A DNA stretch of 64,000 nucleotides from an uncultured Coriobacteriales bacterium. Lineage in GTDB: Bacteria > Actinomycetota > Coriobacteriia > Coriobacteriales > UMGS124. Position numbers and translations under genes: made by a program. Within the stretch, counting starts at the first letter, position 1. Every line of letters begins with the position of its first letter. This document shows, piece by piece, positions 25,086 through 32,437 of the stretch. The notes under the pieces are model-generated. The model was not told the DNA's origin and ran no database searches. It saw nothing but the letters and a program-made list of their open reading frames with translations. The DNA lies in the NCBI GenBank assembly GCA_934654475.1, contig CAKUFZ010000009.1, forward strand, positions 5,640 to 69,639, in the 5' to 3' direction.

Positions 25086-26606
25086 ATGCCTTGCACCACT
25101 TTGCTCGTTGGCAAGAATGCCAGCTACGATGGGTCGACCATCGTCGCGCGCAACGAGGACGCACCCAGCGGTGAGTTCACGGCCAAGCGCTACAACATCG
25201 TGAAGCCCTCCGACCAGCCGCGCCACTATCGCTGCGTCATCTCTCATCTCGAGATCGACTTGCCCGAGGAGCCCATGCGCTACTCCAGCGTGCCCAACGC
25301 CGACCTTAAGGAAGGCATTTGGGGCGAGGCGGGCGTCAACGAGGCCAACGTTTCCATGAGCGAGACCGAGACGCTCACCACCAACGAGCGCGTGCTCGGC
25401 GCTGACCCGCTTGTGCGCTTGCAGCCCGCCTGCGGTGCCCTGCCCGAGGTGCCCGGTGGCATCGGCGAGGAGGACATGCTCACGCTCGTGCTTCCCTACA
25501 TCCGCTCGGCGCGTGAGGGCGTGCTGCGTCTGGGCGGCCTGCTTGAGCGCTATGGCACGTATGAGATGAACGGCATCGCCTTCCAGGACGTCGACGAGAT
25601 CTGGTGGCTCGAGACGGTGGGCGGCCACCATTGGATTGCCAAGCGCGTGCCCGACGACGCCTACGTTGTGGTGCCCAACCAGCTCTCTATCGACTCGTTT
25701 GACCTCGACGACGCCTTTGGCGAGCAGGCCGAGCATCTGTGCAGCGCCGACCTGCGCGAGTGGATGGCCGAGAACCACCTCGACCTCACCATGCGCTTCG
25801 AGGCCGAGGGCGACGACGTAACGCCCCTTGGCATGTTCAACCCCCGTGAGGCCTTCGGCTCGGCCAGCGACTCCGACCATGTGTACAACACGCCTCGTAC
25901 TTGGGCTATCCAGCGCTTCCTCAACCCCACGACGTGTGTGTGGGACGGCCCCGAGGCAGCCATGGGCCCGGAGAGCGACGCCCTGCCGTGGGACTGCGTG
26001 CCCGAGCGCAAGGTGACCGTGGAGGACGTGAAGTATGCCCTCTCCCTGCACTACCAGGGCACGCCCTACGATCCTTACGGTCACGCCGGTTGCCCCGACC
26101 AGCGTGGCAAGTACCGTGCCATCGGCATCAACCGCAACTGCCAGCTCTCCGTGGTGCAGCTGCGTCCCGGCAAGACCGAGGCCATCACGGCCGTGCAGTG
26201 GATTGCCTTCGGCTCGAACCCCTTCAACGCCCTCGTACCGTTCTACCCTGCGGTGGACGAGGTGCCTGCGTACATGTCGGTGACGCCCGACAAGCCCTCG
26301 ACTGAGAGCTTCTACTGGGCAAACCGCCTCATTGCGGCTATTGCCGACCCGCACTTTGCCGTGTGCGCCCCGCACATTGAGCGCTACCAGCTCAAAGTGG
26401 GCGGCATGGGCCATGCGATGCTCAACGCCACCGACAAGAAGGTCACTCAGGAGGGGCTCGACTACAAGGCGGCCGAGCCGGTGCTGCGCCAGGCAAACGA
26501 GGACATGGCCCGCAAGCTGCAGGAGGAGACGACCGACGTGCTCGACAAGGTCCTCTTTTCCTCGAGCATGCTCATGAAGAACGCGTTCTCGCGCTCTGAC
26601 GGGTAA
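25086..26606 (+). CDS. pepD: C69 family dipeptidase
   Basis: This Ntn-hydrolase cleaves dipeptides of broad specificity. Members start with Met-Pro-Cys or a short propeptide, and the exposed Cys is the nucleophile; here the sequence opens MPCTTLLVGKNASYDGSTIV, so Cys 3 is the candidate, with ARNEDAPSGEF following. The 506-residue length fits the family. The absence of a signal peptide points to the cytoplasm. The gene follows the surface protein by 64 bases with AAAGGAG as ribosome site and has a strong terminator behind it. Confidence 0.9.
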   Translation: MPCTTLLVGKNASYDGSTIVARNEDAPSGEFTAKRYNIVKPSDQPRHYRCVISHLEIDLPEEPMRYSSVPNADLKEGIWGEAGVNEANVSMSETETLTTNERVLGADPLVRLQPACGALPEVPGGIGEEDMLTLVLPYIRSAREGVLRLGGLLERYGTYEMNGIAFQDVDEIWWLETVGGHHWIAKRVPDDAYVVVPNQLSIDSFDLDDAFGEQAEHLCSADLREWMAENHLDLTMRFEAEGDDVTPLGMFNPREAFGSASDSDHVYNTPRTWAIQRFLNPTTCVWDGPEAAMGPESDALPWDCVPERKVTVEDVKYALSLHYQGTPYDPYGHAGCPDQRGKYRAIGINRNCQLSVVQLRPGKTEAITAVQWIAFGSNPFNALVPFYPAVDEVPAYMSVTPDKPSTESFYWANRLIAAIADPHFAVCAPHIERYQLKVGGMGHAMLNATDKKVTQEGLDYKAAEPVLRQANEDMARKLQEETTDVLDKVLFSSSMLMKNAFSRSDG

Positions 26607-26654
26607 ATATTTTTTGAACTATACTTGCAATTAGTAATAAATCCTAATAATATG

Positions 26655-26692
26655 AGTCCCATACCGCATCCAAGGCGGTATGGGACTTTTTT
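26655..26692 (+). terminator. Terminator after dipeptidase gene
   Basis: A 13-bp perfect stem (AGTCCCATACCGC / GCGGTATGGGACT) is followed by six T. Confidence 0.93.
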
Positions 26693-26748
26693 ACTGACTG
26701 TCGAAGCCATGCTTGCTTCGAAGGGGATTTTGGGAGAGGACGATACGA

Positions 26749-27321
26749 ATGAACCAGTGCAGGTGCCCCATCTGCGGTTACATTGCCGAGTTCGAGGGCG
26801 AGATGCCCGCTGACTACGTATGCCCCCAGTGCAAGTGCCCCGGCGAGCGCTTTGAGAAGCTCGGCGGTGCCAGCGAGCCCGTCGAGGAGGGTTGGGCTGC
26901 CGAGCACGTTGTGGGTGTGGGCAAGCTCGAGAACGTCCCGGCCGTCATCGTGGCCGACCTTCGTGCCAATTTCGAGGGCGAGTGCTCCGAAGTGGGTATG
27001 TACCTTGCTATGAGCCGTGTTGCCGAGCGCGAGGGGTATCCCGAGATCGGCGAGTACTGGAAGAAGGCCGCTCTTGAGGAGGCTGAGCACGCCGCCAAGT
27101 TCGCCGAGCTTCTCGGTGAGGTCCTGACCGACTCCACCAAGAAGAACCTCGAGATGCGCGTTGCCGCCGAGAGGGGAGCCACTGCCGGCAAGACCGACCT
27201 GGCCCGCCGTGCCAAGGCCGCCAACCTCGACGCCATCCACGACACGGTGCATGAGATGGCTCGCGACGAGGCGCGCCACGGCCGTGCGTTCGAGGGCCTG
27301 CTCAAGCGTTACTTTGGCTAG
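26749..27321 (+). CDS. Reverse rubrerythrin (N-terminal rubredoxin, C-terminal diiron domain)
   Basis: This non-haem iron protein reduces hydrogen peroxide and, in clostridia, oxygen. The domain order is reversed from classical rubrerythrin: a rubredoxin-like site comes first (Cys 6/9 and Cys 25/28), then a four-helix ferritin-like diiron domain with FEGECSEVGMYLAMSRVA near residue 76, EEAEHAAKF near residue 108 and ARDEARHGRAFEG near residue 173. The 190-residue length is normal. The start at 26749 follows GGGAGAGGA; a longer start lacks support. The flavodiiron protein gene follows by 49 bases, so the two make an oxygen and peroxide defence pair. Confidence 0.92.
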   Translation: MNQCRCPICGYIAEFEGEMPADYVCPQCKCPGERFEKLGGASEPVEEGWAAEHVVGVGKLENVPAVIVADLRANFEGECSEVGMYLAMSRVAEREGYPEIGEYWKKAALEEAEHAAKFAELLGEVLTDSTKKNLEMRVAAERGATAGKTDLARRAKAANLDAIHDTVHEMARDEARHGRAFEGLLKRYFG

Positions 27322-27370
27322 TCTGTTCGTTTCTACCAAGAGTGTTTCTTAACAGGAGAGAGGAAGCGCC

Positions 27371-28930
27371 ATGGACACCACCACCAGCCGCCGTAACTTC
27401 GTGAAGGCAACCGCAGGCGGAGCAGCCGCCCTTGCCGCACTTGCATCGCTTCGCGTCCCCCAGGCTCAGGCCGCCACGACCGAGACCAAGACCGAGTACT
27501 TTGCCGGCAAGGCAAACGCCCGCCAGATCAACGACGACCTGTGGTGGGTCGGCGCCTGCGACAAGCGCCTTGCCCTGTTCGAGAACGTCTATCCGCTCGA
27601 TCACGGCGTGGCTTACAACTCCTACCTGCTGCTTGACGAGCAGACCGTCCTTATCGACACGGTCGACCGCTCCGTCATCGGCCAGTATTTCGAGAACGTT
27701 GAGGCTGTGCTCGACGGTCGCACCCTCGACTACCTCATCGTCGACCACATGGAGCCCGACCATGCTTCCGGCGTGGCGCAGGTCCTCACGCGCTATCCCG
27801 AGTGCACCCTGGTGACCACGGCGCTTGCTCAGGCCATGATTGGCCAGTTCTTCGAGGGCGTCGACATCTCCGACCGCGTCATCACCGCAGCTGAGGGCGA
27901 CACCCTCACGGTGGGCGCGCACACCCTCGCCTTCGTTGAGGCTCCCATGGTGCACTGGCCCGAGGTCATGGTGACCTTCGACGCCACCACCGGCATCCTC
28001 TTCAGCGCCGACGCCTTCGGCTGCTTCGGCGCCCTCGACGGCAACATGTACGCCGACCAGGTCAACTTCAAGGAGAAGTGGCTTGACGAGGCTCGCCGTT
28101 ACTATTGCAACATCGTGGGCAAGTACGGCCCTCAGGTCCAGGACGTGCTGGCCAAGGCCTCCACGCTCGACATCTCCATGCTGTGCTCCACGCACGGCCC
28201 CATCTGGCGTGAGGACCTGGGCTGGATCATCGACAAGTACGACAAGTGGTCGAGCTACACGCCCGAGGACGAGGCCGTCGTCGTCTTCTACGGCTCCATC
28301 TACGGTGGCACGGAGAACGCGGCGAACATTCTCGCCTCGCAGCTCTCCCAGGCCGGCGTCAACGACGTCAAGGTCTACGACGTGTCCAAGACCCACGGCA
28401 GCTACCTCATCGGCGAGGCCTTCCGTGCGAGCCACCTGGTCTTTTGCAGCGCCACGTACAACATGGGCATCTTCACGCCCATGAAGAACTTCCTCAACGA
28501 CCTCGTGGCCCACAACATGCAGAACCGCAAGGTCTCCTTCGTTGAGAACGGCACCTGGAGCCCGGCATCCGGCCAGCTCATGCAGGACATCGTGGCCACC
28601 ATGCCCGACATGGTGCAGGTGGGCGACCTCGTCACCATCCGCTCCACGCCCAACGCCGCCAACGTCGAGGAGCTCACCGAGCTTGCCGGCGCCATCGCAG
28701 CCTCCCTGTCGGGCGACGAGTCTGTTGGCACCGCCGTTGCTACGTCCGACAACGCCGAGCCTGCAGCCGGCACCGTCGAAGCTGCCGAGAAGGCTTCCGA
28801 CGTGGTGACCACCTGGAAGTGCACCGTGTGCGGCTACATCTACGAGTGTGAGGGCGAGGAGCTCCCCGCCGACTTCGTCTGCCCCCTGTGCGGTAAGGAC
28901 GCCACCTTCTTCGAGCTCGTTGAGGAGTAG
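27371..28930 (+). CDS. Flavodiiron protein with C-terminal rubredoxin and an N-terminal Tat leader
   Basis: Flavodiiron proteins reduce oxygen to water or nitric oxide to nitrous oxide. The beta-lactamase-like domain keeps the diiron ligands HMEPDH near residue 130, VHWPEVM, SADAFG and STHGPIW. The flavodoxin domain follows (FYGSIYGGTENAANIL near residue 309). The last 46 residues are a rubredoxin (CTVCGYIYE ... CPLCGKD). The unusual part is the N-terminus: residues 3-34 read as a twin-arginine leader (TSRRNFVKATAGG, a hydrophobic Ala/Leu stretch and an AQA cleavage site). Family members are normally cytoplasmic, at about 400-450 residues without this leader. The AGGAGAGAGG ribosome site fixes the start, and the leader is in frame and coupled to a complete enzyme. 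Confidence 0.93.
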   Translation: MDTTTSRRNFVKATAGGAAALAALASLRVPQAQAATTETKTEYFAGKANARQINDDLWWVGACDKRLALFENVYPLDHGVAYNSYLLLDEQTVLIDTVDRSVIGQYFENVEAVLDGRTLDYLIVDHMEPDHASGVAQVLTRYPECTLVTTALAQAMIGQFFEGVDISDRVITAAEGDTLTVGAHTLAFVEAPMVHWPEVMVTFDATTGILFSADAFGCFGALDGNMYADQVNFKEKWLDEARRYYCNIVGKYGPQVQDVLAKASTLDISMLCSTHGPIWREDLGWIIDKYDKWSSYTPEDEAVVVFYGSIYGGTENAANILASQLSQAGVNDVKVYDVSKTHGSYLIGEAFRASHLVFCSATYNMGIFTPMKNFLNDLVAHNMQNRKVSFVENGTWSPASGQLMQDIVATMPDMVQVGDLVTIRSTPNAANVEELTELAGAIAASLSGDESVGTAVATSDNAEPAAGTVEAAEKASDVVTTWKCTVCGYIYECEGEELPADFVCPLCGKDATFFELVEE

Positions 28931-28970
28931 GTTTCAGGGTTTGAACTGAACGATAAGAGCTTTTAACTGC

Positions 28971-29010
28971 AAGGCCGACCTCGAGGGCGTCTCGGGGTCG
29001 GCCTTTGTTC
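28971..29010 (+). terminator. Terminator after flavodiiron gene
   Basis: The stem is AAGGCCGACC / GGTCGGCCTT with a 15-base partly paired loop, followed by TGTTCTT. The T run is short. Confidence 0.75.
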
Positions 29011-29148
29011 TTGGCTAGGCGATGATTAAGTCCGATCAGCCTTGTCGAACGCGTTTTCTGCCTGCGATGTTGCAATAGCGAAGTGCCGCACGGCCCACTC
29101 GTCTATTGGTTTTCTAAGCGTTCTTTGACTGCATGCGCTTAGCGTGGG

Positions 29149-29192
29149 TTTACAGGTCTGTCTGGCGATGGATATAATTCTGTACAGAATTA
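29149..29192 (+). promoter_or_regulatory. TA promoter with an 18-bp palindromic operator
   Basis: TTTACA (29149-29154) and TATAAT (29173-29178) are spaced 18 apart. A perfect palindrome, TAATTCTGTACAGAATTA (29175-29192), overlaps the -10 box and ends 22 bases before the antitoxin start. This is the classic layout for antitoxin autorepression. Confidence 0.85.
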
Positions 29193-29214
29193 CGTACACT
29201 GCATCGGAGGAATC

Positions 29215-29505
29215 ATGGACGCCATTTTTTCGAGCACGGCGCTGCGCGATCGCCAGGCAGAGGTCAAAAAGGCTGCGAGGGAAGGCCTTGTCCGCATCAC
29301 CGAAAACGGCGCCGGGGCGTTCGTATTTTGCTCTGACGAGGTCTTTCAACAGCAGATAGACGATGCTGTGGAGCGTGCGCTGTATTGCGCAAGCGTAGAG
29401 GGGTCGATCGCGCGCGGGCGTGCCGCGTTTGCTGCGGGAGACTACGTCGAGGGTACGGACGCGGCGTTTGCAGAGATTGCTCGACGCAGGGACCGCCGTG
29501 GCTAG
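29215..29505 (+). CDS. Phd/YefM-type antitoxin
   Basis: This 96-residue protein is the antitoxin and probable repressor of the toxin gene it overlaps. Its N-terminal 45 residues show the Phd/YefM pattern of a strand-helix-helix DNA-binding part: FSSTALRDRQAEVKKAAREG then VRITENGAGAFVFCSDEVF. The C-terminal half is helical and acidic to basic, as expected for a toxin-wrapping segment (IARGRAAFAAGDYVEGTDA). The ribosome site GGAGGAATC lies before the ATG. It is the first gene of a three-gene operon. Confidence 0.85.
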   Translation: MDAIFSSTALRDRQAEVKKAAREGLVRITENGAGAFVFCSDEVFQQQIDDAVERALYCASVEGSIARGRAAFAAGDYVEGTDAAFAEIARRRDRRG

Positions 29506-29764
29506 GGCGCTGTTCACTGGCCCGTTTCTCGATGATGCGGCTGGATTGCCGGATTATGCCCTGGCTGAGGTGCGTGCTAAATGCGCCATGGCCGAGGAAT
29601 TCCCCGGTGTTGGGTCGGCTCTGGTCGAGTTGTCGCTACGGCGCTCATATGGAAGCACGTGCTTGAAGTTGAGCGCCGCCGGCTATGACGTGCTGTATGA
29701 GCGGTTAGATGAGCAAGATGCGGTGGTGTTCTTGGGGATTGTCCCTCAGCGCAAGGTGCGATGA
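29498..29764 (+). CDS. RelE/ParE-type toxin
   Basis: An 88-residue probable toxin of the RelE/ParE fold. The hallmark C-terminal half reads [20 protein letters not shown], then [20 protein letters not shown]: three strands with the conserved Gly, Lys and Gln-Arg-Lys. The GTG start at 29498 overlaps the antitoxin stop by eight bases and follows CAGGGAC. Longer frames upstream run through the antitoxin gene and lack a ribosome site. RelE-type members cut mRNA on the ribosome and ParE-type members poison gyrase; the sequence does not separate these. Confidence 0.83.
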   Translation: MARALFTGPFLDDAAGLPDYALAEVRAKCAMAEEFPGVGSALVELSLRRSYGSTCLKLSAAGYDVLYERLDEQDAVVFLGIVPQRKVR

Positions 29765-30126
29765 GCGGGATGAGTGTGTGTCCGGCAAGGAATGGTGAGG
29801 GTTGTCTGGTGCACTGCATGTATGTGGTCAAATGTGCTGACGGCACCCTCTATACCGGCTACTCGCCCGACGTGGAGGCGCGCGTGGCGGCGCACAACGC
29901 CGGCAAGGGGGCCAAATACACCAAGACGCGCCGCCCCGTCGAGCTTGTGGCGAGCGCTGCATTCGAGACAAAACACGAGGCCATGAGCGCCGAATGGCAC
30001 TTCAAGCAACTGAGCCGCGCGAAAAAGGATGAGCTGCTTGCCCGCATTTCAGCAGGTGAGCCTTTTGAGGACGTACTCGGCTCTGCATTTGACCTGAGGT
30101 TGGAACGGCCCCAGCAACCGGCATAA
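29761..30126 (+). CDS. GIY-YIG nuclease-fold protein (UPF0213-like)
   Basis: The protein matches small stand-alone GIY-YIG proteins of about 95 residues: [16 protein letters not shown] carries the two signature strands (Tyr-Val-Val and Tyr-Thr-Gly), followed by the helix with the Arg ([17 protein letters not shown]) and the catalytic Glu in [12 protein letters not shown]. The start at 29761 overlaps the toxin stop by four bases (ATGA) and sits behind AAGGTG; a start at 29818 would give the usual family N-terminus but lacks a ribosome site. The role of these proteins is not settled. The overlap ties it to the toxin-antitoxin operon. Confidence 0.87.
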   Translation: MSGMSVCPARNGEGCLVHCMYVVKCADGTLYTGYSPDVEARVAAHNAGKGAKYTKTRRPVELVASAAFETKHEAMSAEWHFKQLSRAKKDELLARISAGEPFEDVLGSAFDLRLERPQQPA

Positions 30127-30263
30127 CATGCTGCTTCTGCGAGCTACGGGTTGAGAATTTGAACGTTTTTCCAGCCGTTCGGGCCTCAAACCGTTCTCAT
30201 TTGCAACCTGTGGCTCGCGTTTCGCGTGTTGCATGATACGGGTGGATGGTTGCGGAGGGCTGC

Positions 30264-30866
30264 TTACTCCATCCCCGGGTAGTCGGTCTGCCTGAGGGCC
30301 TCGTAGAGCACGATGGCCACCGAGTTTGAGAGGTTGAGCGAGGAGATGCCTGCAAATCCCGTGCGCACGAAGTTTCCGCAGATGTCGGGTCGTGTCTGAG
30401 CGGCAGGGGCGTCTTGTCCGGCCAGCTCCTCGTGATGGGCATGCCAGGCAGGGCCGTCGTCGAGCGCCATGGCGTCGGGCAGCATCGGGATGCGCTCGCA
30501 GCACTGAGGCAGGCCGGCGAGAATCTCCTGGTCGATGCCCGTGCTTTCGCGGCCGAACACCAGATAGTCGCCGTCGCGATACGTCGCCTGCGTGTACACG
30601 CGGCTCGCGCGCTTAGTAAGCAGGTGAAGTCGTTCGGGATGCGCTTCGAGCTCGGGGTTGCGAGCGACGAAATCATCCCAGCCCTCATATTCGCATACGT
30701 CGAGGTTGTGCCAGTAGTTCATGCCGGCGCGCTTGAGGGCGGCGTCGGTGAGGTTGAAGCCGTAGGGCTTGATGAGGTGCAGCCGCGCTCCCGTCACCAC
30801 GCAGGTCCGCCCGATGTTGCCGGTGTTCGAGGGAATCTCGGGCTGAAAAAGCACGACGTTGAGCAT
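30264..30866 (-). CDS. trmL: tRNA (cytidine/uridine-2'-O-)-methyltransferase TrmL
   Basis: This SPOUT-class enzyme methylates the ribose of the wobble nucleotide 34 of certain leucine tRNAs. The 200-residue protein starts MLNVVLFQPEIPSNTGNIGR, the family opening, and ends with the knot region ISSLNLSNSVAIVLYEALRQ. A stretch at about residues 145-165 (AGQDAPAAQTRPD) is longer than in well-known members. The start at 30866 follows AAAGGACACC. It lies 19 bases after the stop of the TraX-like gene and probably shares its transcript. Confidence 0.93.
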   Translation of the reverse strand: MLNVVLFQPEIPSNTGNIGRTCVVTGARLHLIKPYGFNLTDAALKRAGMNYWHNLDVCEYEGWDDFVARNPELEAHPERLHLLTKRASRVYTQATYRDGDYLVFGRESTGIDQEILAGLPQCCERIPMLPDAMALDDGPAWHAHHEELAGQDAPAAQTRPDICGNFVRTGFAGISSLNLSNSVAIVLYEALRQTDYPGME

Positions 30867-30885
30867 GGTGTCCTTTCGGTTGCGT

Positions 30886-31668
30886 CTACAGGAACAGCTT
30901 TGCAAACAGCGGCCAGGTGAAAGTGCCGGCGATGATGGCGATGATGAGCAAATGGCCAGGGTAGAACGTGTAAGAGATCCACTTGTTCATATGGCCCTTC
31001 TTGCCATTGTAGAGAAGGCAGGCGAGCGCGATGCCGACGATGCACCACATCTGAATCTGGCTTCCGTGCAGTATGGTGACGAGCGACGCCAGCACAAACT
31101 GCGCTATGCGCGACTCCTTGCCCAGGTACATGGCCCCTGCGAGCAAGATGCCATACCCCTCGTAGCTGGGATGAATGAGGTTCTGGCAGGCCCAATAGCA
31201 GCCGGCCAAGACGACAATCGCCACAATTTTGCCGGCCCACCAGGGCAGGCGCAGGCGCTTTTGGCTTGCTTCTCCCGCCCACATGGGAAGGAGCGCCACA
31301 AACAGCGTTACCATGATATTGAGGTGGTCGGTCCAGCTGGCGTCGTCTGAGTGCAGCGCCAGGTCATAGGGAATCTCGCTTACCAGGGCAAACAGGAACA
31401 GGCGCAGCGCGTATTTGGGAAAGCTGCGCGTGTGCTGCGACCCTTCTACCAGCTCGAAGCAAAAGATGGGAAACGTGATGCGCCCAACAACGCGCATCCA
31501 GTAATACACCTGATATACAGTGGATGACACGACAGTGGGATCGACCAGCGAGGCACGGTAGTAGTTGTACACGAACACGGCTGAGATGTGATCGACCACC
31601 ATGCACACAATGGCGATCCACTTGAGCGCCGACCCTGAGAGAACCTGCCAGGGATAATGCTTCGTCAT
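30886..31668 (-). CDS. TraX-family membrane protein
   Basis: TraX-like proteins are multi-helix membrane proteins; the F-plasmid member acetylates pilin, and chromosomal members in actinobacteria and firmicutes are probably acetyl- or acyl-transferases. The 260 residues contain the family opening (LSGSALKWIAIVCMVVDHIS near residue 10), RITFPIFCFELVEGSQHTRS near residue 62 and RLFLFALVSEIPYDL near residue 90, then several helices. The ATG at 31668 gives the expected N-terminus although its ribosome site is weak. A -10-like TATACT on the minus strand at 31796-31791 may start the transcript. Confidence 0.87.
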   Translation of the reverse strand: MTKHYPWQVLSGSALKWIAIVCMVVDHISAVFVYNYYRASLVDPTVVSSTVYQVYYWMRVVGRITFPIFCFELVEGSQHTRSFPKYALRLFLFALVSEIPYDLALHSDDASWTDHLNIMVTLFVALLPMWAGEASQKRLRLPWWAGKIVAIVVLAGCYWACQNLIHPSYEGYGILLAGAMYLGKESRIAQFVLASLVTILHGSQIQMWCIVGIALACLLYNGKKGHMNKWISYTFYPGHLLIIAIIAGTFTWPLFAKLFL

Positions 31669-31872
31669 TGTCGCGCTATCTGCCTGCAACCTGCCATTAT
31701 CGCAACGTTGTGCGACCTGCGCGCAACCTTCGTCACTCTGTCCCATACCCCGAGCCAATCTACGCCGAGCCTTCGTTTAATAAACCCCGCAGTATAGCGC
31801 TCATGTATGATTGTGCATGGACGGGAGCCCAGTCGCGGGCGATGCCTCCTAAAACGGCAGGAGGTGGTTGCC

Positions 31873-32025
31873 ATGTTTTTCGCTGGTCTGCTCGACCTCA
31901 TCCGGTCGCTCGTTGACTTGATGAGGGTAATCATCGAAACGCACGAGTCGCGTAGACGGGATATGTACCATCCCCGCCACCTCGCTCCTCGGCGCGGCGG
32001 GACGACGCAAAAGAAAAGCCGCTAG
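31873..32025 (+). CDS. 50-residue amphipathic basic peptide
   Basis: A short gene with a very strong ribosome site (AGGAGGTGG, six bases before the ATG). The peptide starts with an amphipathic helix (MFFAGLLDLIRSLVDLMRVI) and ends in a basic tail of about 25 residues (Arg, Lys, His-rich). I know no homologue. This shape recalls small membrane-active peptides such as type I toxins, but also small regulatory proteins. The stop codon lies inside the stem of the terminator at 32011-32051, and a minus-strand transcript would end within the gene's 3' end. See the corresponding finding. Confidence 0.55.
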   Translation: MFFAGLLDLIRSLVDLMRVIIETHESRRRDMYHPRHLAPRRGGTTQKKSR

Positions 32026-32051
32026 TAAGGGCTGCAACCCCTAGCGGCTTT
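32011..32051. terminator. Bidirectional terminator overlapping the peptide stop codon
   Basis: Arms AAAGCCGCTAG (32015-32025) and CTAGCGGCTTT (32041-32051) form an 11-bp perfect stem. On the minus strand the stem continues into TTTTCTTTT, a good terminator; on the plus strand only TTT follows. Confidence 0.85.
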
Positions 32052-32156
32052 ACACAGTAACGGCGTCGCCCGCTTTCCTCTACGGGTTTCCGTCCGCCTA
32101 CAATCATACCCACATCGCGCCCGTCATACCACCCCACCCCTCAAACCCCCATCCGA

Positions 32157-32228
32157 CAGAGCATGTCCCAGCCCAAGCGGGTATCGCGTGCAGGCTTGGG
32201 TTTGGTTCAGGCGCAGTTCCGCAGCGGC
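32157..32228. repeat. 72-bp direct repeat, copy 1
   Basis: It runs from CAGAGCATGTCCCAGCC to CGCAGCGGC and is repeated without visible change at 32316-32387, 159 bp later. The 412 bases between 32026 and 32437 hold no credible gene, only this repeat pair and the inverted partial copy. Confidence 0.85.
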
Positions 32229-32315
32229 CCGGCAGTTTGAAACGCCCCAACGGCCCACTTCGCGTGAGGGCGTAACCGTCCGAGGTCGTGGGCATGGTTC
32301 GGACATGTTTTCCGC

Positions 32316-32387
32316 CAGAGCATGTCCCAGCCCAAGCGGGTATCGCGTGCAGGCTTGGGTTTGGTTCAGGCGCAGTTCCGCAGCGGC
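32316..32387. repeat. 72-bp direct repeat, copy 2
   Basis: Identical over its length to copy 1. Its CTTGGGTTTGGTTCAG segment (32354-32369) also pairs with an inverted copy at 32412-32427. Confidence 0.85.
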
Positions 32388-32411
32388 ATAGCCGCGAGGA
32401 CTGTTTGAGCA

Positions 32412-32427
32412 CTGAACCAAACCCAAG
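32412..32427. repeat. Inverted 16-base partial copy of the repeat
   Basis: CTGAACCAAACCCAAG is the exact complement of part of the repeat, so RNA from either strand can form a long-loop hairpin with copy 1 or copy 2. It sits 11 bases past the stop of the activase-type gene on the minus strand. Confidence 0.8.
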
Positions 32428-32437
32428 CCGAGTGCCG

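Noticed and set aside
29026..29517. Minus-strand ORF opposite to the antitoxin gene
   Set aside because: It covers the strong TA promoter and the antitoxin frame on the other strand; no support.
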